A stretch of 6,911 bases of DNA, from contig DAOPPX010000187.1 of the NCBI GenBank assembly GCA_035358715.1, positions 1-6,911 of the forward strand, read 5' to 3'. Below are positions 5,185-6,911 of the stretch, piece by piece (the stretch's first letter is position 1; each line of letters begins with the position of its first letter). This stretch comes from UBA8199 sp035358715. Its GTDB lineage: Bacteria; Verrucomicrobiota; Verrucomicrobiia; Limisphaerales; UBA8199. The notes below the pieces were generated by a model. It saw only the letters and a program-made list of their open reading frames with translations. It was not told the origin of the DNA and did no database searches. The position numbers were made by a program, and so were the translations under genes.

Positions 5185-6474
5185 ATGAAAGTCGCCTGTC
5201 AACGATTCGCCGCGCTGGTCCTGCTGGCGGCGTGCGGGTGTGCCGGCCATTCTCCGGCGCCGCGCGCGTTTCCGGACGCGGCCAGCCTGCCCCCGCAAAC
5301 GGCTATGCCCGACCCGCTGGTGAAGCTGGACGGCAGCAGGGTTGAATCGCGCGAGGACTGGTTCCGGCAGCGCCGGCCGGAATTGAAGGAAATGTTCGCC
5401 CATTACATGTATGGGCCCATCCCGCCGAAGCCGGCGCGGATCAAGGCCACCGTGACCGGCGAGCATTGCGACTTCCTGGGCGGCAAGGCCACGCTCCGCC
5501 TGGTAAGGCTGGACATGGCGCCCGGGGAGCCGAACGCGCCGCGCATTGACTTGATGCTCGTTGTGCCCAACCAGCGCCCGGGGCCCGCCCCAGTCTTCCT
5601 GGCGCTGAACTTCTGGGGCAACCAGGCGATCAGCCCCGATCCGCGCATCCCGCTCACGCGCGGCTGGCTGCGCGACAACTGCCGCGGATGCACCAACAAC
5701 GCCGCAACCGATGCCGCGCGCGGCACGCAAAGCGAGGACTGGCCGCTGGAGGAGATCGTCAGCCGCGGGTATGCTCTTGCCACCTTCTGCAACGCGGATC
5801 TCGATGCCGACCGGCCAGACGCCAGCACGGGCCTGTATGCCTGGCTGGCCGGGAACGATCCCGACCGCAATAACCCCACCAACCGCGGAACCATCGCCGC
5901 CTGGGCCTGGGGCTTTCACCGTTGCGTGGACTACCTGGTCACCGACCGGGACATTGACGCGAAGCGCATCGCCACGCTCGGGCATTCGCGCAACGGCAAG
6001 ACGGCGCTGCTGGCGGCGGCCTTCGATGAGCGCATCGCGATGGCTTTCCCGCACCAGGCCGGGTGCGGCGGCTCTGCCCCCAGCCGGGGAAAGACGGGTG
6101 AATCCGTCAAGGCCATTAACGACCGGTTCCCGCATTGGTTCAACGCCCGGTTCAAGACGTTTAACGACAACCCGGAACGGTTGCCGTTCGACCAAAACGC
6201 CCTGGTCGCCCTGTGCGCGCCGCGCCCCGTGCTCTTCTCGGCGGCGGAAGGGGACCAGTGGGCGAACCCCGCCGGGCAATTCGAGGTGTTGAAAGCCGCC
6301 GATCCGGTCTATCGGTTCCTCGGCTCGCCCGGACTGGCGGCCGGGGAAATGCCCCCGTTGGGCAAACTGATCGCCTCGCCCCTTGGCTACTATATTCGCG
6401 AGGGCAAACACTCCATGACCGCCGCCGATTGGCGCGTGTTTCTGGACTTCGCCGACCGGCAGTTTAGGCGGTAA
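5185..6474 (+). CDS. CE15 glucuronoyl esterase, lipoprotein
   Basis: An alpha/beta-hydrolase of carbohydrate esterase family 15, which cuts the ester between lignin alcohols and (4-O-methyl)glucuronic acid on xylan. Begun at ATG 5185, the 429-residue product opens with a lipoprotein signal (LVLLAAC, lipid-carrying Cys17), so it should sit in a membrane facing the periplasm or outside. Family marks: LNFWGNQ (141-147); RGYALAT (194-200) and TFCNADLDADR (200-210); AWAWGFHRCVDYL (239-251); the nucleophile motif GHSRNGK (266-272, Ser268, oxyanion Arg269); HQAGCGG (290-296); EGDQWANP (355-362); and catalytic His409 in GKHSM. The Glu that serves as catalytic acid in fungal members (QESGAGG) is Gln291 here; Asp357 in GDQW is the likely substitute, as in some bacterial CE15 enzymes. 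TTG 5155 would add 10 residues before the signal and is less likely. No Shine-Dalgarno sequence is seen. Substrate is inferred from family only. Confidence 0.92.
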   Translation: MKVACQRFAALVLLAACGCAGHSPAPRAFPDAASLPPQTAMPDPLVKLDGSRVESREDWFRQRRPELKEMFAHYMYGPIPPKPARIKATVTGEHCDFLGGKATLRLVRLDMAPGEPNAPRIDLMLVVPNQRPGPAPVFLALNFWGNQAISPDPRIPLTRGWLRDNCRGCTNNAATDAARGTQSEDWPLEEIVSRGYALATFCNADLDADRPDASTGLYAWLAGNDPDRNNPTNRGTIAAWAWGFHRCVDYLVTDRDIDAKRIATLGHSRNGKTALLAAAFDERIAMAFPHQAGCGGSAPSRGKTGESVKAINDRFPHWFNARFKTFNDNPERLPFDQNALVALCAPRPVLFSAAEGDQWANPAGQFEVLKAADPVYRFLGSPGLAAGEMPPLGKLIASPLGYYIREGKHSMTAADWRVFLDFADRQFRR

Positions 6475-6498
6475 CCGTGGCTGCCCTCAGACCGTCTA

Positions 6499-6516
6499 TT
6501 GTCAGGTCGCTGACAA
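6499..6516. repeat. perfect inverted repeat TTGTCAG-GTCG-CTGACAA
   Basis: A 7-bp perfect stem with a 4-nt loop, 25 nt after the CE15 stop codon. No T-run follows on the plus strand, so a classical terminator is unlikely. Its GTCAG/CTGAC arms recur in the hairpin at 6553-6568, so it may instead be half of an operator pair for the gene at 6634, or a transcript-end structure. Confidence 0.4.
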
Positions 6517-6552
6517 CTGAAGTCGGCCCTATTCTTGCCGTGGAAGGCATGG

Positions 6553-6568
6553 GTCAGCCGGTGCTGAC
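6553..6568. repeat. perfect inverted repeat GTCAGC-CGGT-GCTGAC
   Basis: A 6-bp perfect stem with a 4-nt loop, 65 nt before the start of the secreted-protein gene. It shares the GTCAG...CTGAC core with the inverted repeat at 6499-6516; the two centres are 53 bp apart, about five helical turns. This would fit a dimeric regulator binding twice, but nothing else in the window identifies such a protein. Confidence 0.35.
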
Positions 6569-6633
6569 GCCCCTGCCCGGCATTCTGCGCAGACCGAGCG
6601 AACATCCGGATTGCGCGTATCCGTGAGAGACTG

Positions 6634-6900
6634 ATGATGAATATTGTGGTATGCCGAGCCTGGCGCCGGGACGCCGTTGTTGCCGCCCTGACGCTTCTGA
6701 GTGCGATGCCCGTGGCCGTCGGGCAGCAACGCCCGGAGCGAAAGCCCGGCGACGATGTCAAGGACGCCCGCGTGCGGGAAGCCGCCGGGCTGCTGCCCAA
6801 TGAAAACCTGCTGTTCAATGGCTGGGGCGTCACTCCGGCCGGCGTGCATGTGCGGATTAGGAAAGCGCCAAGCGAAGCTTGGCTGGTTCTAGTTAACTGA
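6634..6900 (+). CDS. truncated gene for a secreted protein, perhaps beta-propeller family
   Basis: An 88-codon frame with a reasonable GAGAGA ribosome site 5 nt before ATGATG, the best in the window. Residues 1-30 form a signal peptide: Arg-rich start, hydrophobic 14-28, cleavage near Ala-Val-Gly before Gln-Gln. The mature start, around LLPNENLLFNGWGVTPAG (53-70), resembles the opening blade of large secreted YncE-like beta-propeller proteins, several of which are fused to a phosphoesterase. This is from memory and uncertain. After Ile75 (codon at 6856) the pattern is lost: a basic, unrelated tail of 13 residues follows, part of it coded by a hairpin at 6867-6883, and then TGA. The window ends 11 bp later. 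Likely a broken gene whose remainder was replaced by other DNA, or an assembly join at a contig end; a genuine small secreted protein is possible but less likely. Confidence 0.5.
   Translation: MMNIVVCRAWRRDAVVAALTLLSAMPVAVGQQRPERKPGDDVKDARVREAAGLLPNENLLFNGWGVTPAGVHVRIRKAPSEAWLVLVN
6867..6883. repeat. perfect hairpin GCCAAGC-GAA-GCTTGGC
   Basis: A 7-bp perfect stem with a 3-nt loop begins 9 nt after the point where the preceding gene stops looking like its family. It is followed by the 8-bp palindrome AGTTAACT (6891-6898) and AGTTAAT at the window end. The cluster of palindromes right after the break suggests the edge of an inserted or repeated element, which cannot be followed past 6911. 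Confidence 0.4.
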
Positions 6901-6911
6901 GATGAGTTAAT

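Noticed and set aside
5065..6411. 448-codon minus-strand frame opposite the CE15 gene
   Set aside because: It is a GC-rich antisense shadow of a gene with clear CE15 motifs; the product is Arg/Gly-rich and has no recognisable motif.
1..6911. CRISPR array, tRNA, rRNA or transposase gene
   Set aside because: No spaced direct repeats, no cloverleaf with a recognisable T-loop, no rRNA-like conserved stretch and no DDE or tyrosine/serine recombinase motif were found.

Overview
The window looks like chromosomal DNA from a Gram-negative, GC-rich environmental bacterium. A Verrucomicrobiota-type host (Pedosphaera/Limisphaerales-like) is my best guess. The guess rests on a lipoprotein CE15 glucuronoyl esterase beside a periplasmic GlpQ, a TrpA with an unusual active-site loop, gene starts with almost no Shine-Dalgarno sequence, and generous intergenic DNA rich in palindromes. 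This is inference; there is no rRNA or other phylogenetic marker. The window probably ends at a contig edge on the right.

Layout. (A) 1-1253: three small genes, all on the minus strand, none of recognised function. In reading order they are a 188-aa membrane-anchored/secreted protein (1253-687), a 111-aa three-helix membrane protein (660-325) and a 45-aa lipoprotein (175-38). The two junctions carry palindrome-rich elements (673-756 and about 184-318). Their ends resemble the RYYYAAC/GTTRRRY core sites of integron attC sites, so this block may be a gene-cassette array. It is visibly less GC-rich than the rest. (B) 1255-1766: about 510 bp with no convincing gene, full of short inverted repeats. 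(C) 1767-3967, plus strand: trpA (tryptophan synthase alpha), manC (mannose-1-phosphate guanylyltransferase), then a 68-codon remnant of an N-acetylneuraminate lyase/DapA-family gene overlapping manC by 4 bp. (D) 5068-4055, minus strand: glpQ, a periplasmic glycerophosphodiester phosphodiesterase, convergent with the remnant across two GC-rich stem-loops. (E) 5185-6474, plus strand, divergent from glpQ: a CE15 glucuronoyl-esterase lipoprotein. (F) 6475-6911: a non-coding stretch with two related hairpins, then the 5' end of a secreted-protein gene whose family-like sequence stops abruptly near 6858 and is closed by a short unrelated tail.

The genes do not form one pathway. TrpA makes indole for tryptophan synthesis, but no trpB lies in the window. 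ManC makes GDP-mannose for polysaccharides, and the sialate-lyase-like remnant behind it may be the relic of a sugar-related operon. GlpQ and the CE15 enzyme are exported hydrolases, for phospholipid-derived diesters and for lignin-glucuronoxylan esters, fitting a polymer-degrading lifestyle. The parts most worth follow-up are the cassette-like block and the two decayed genes.
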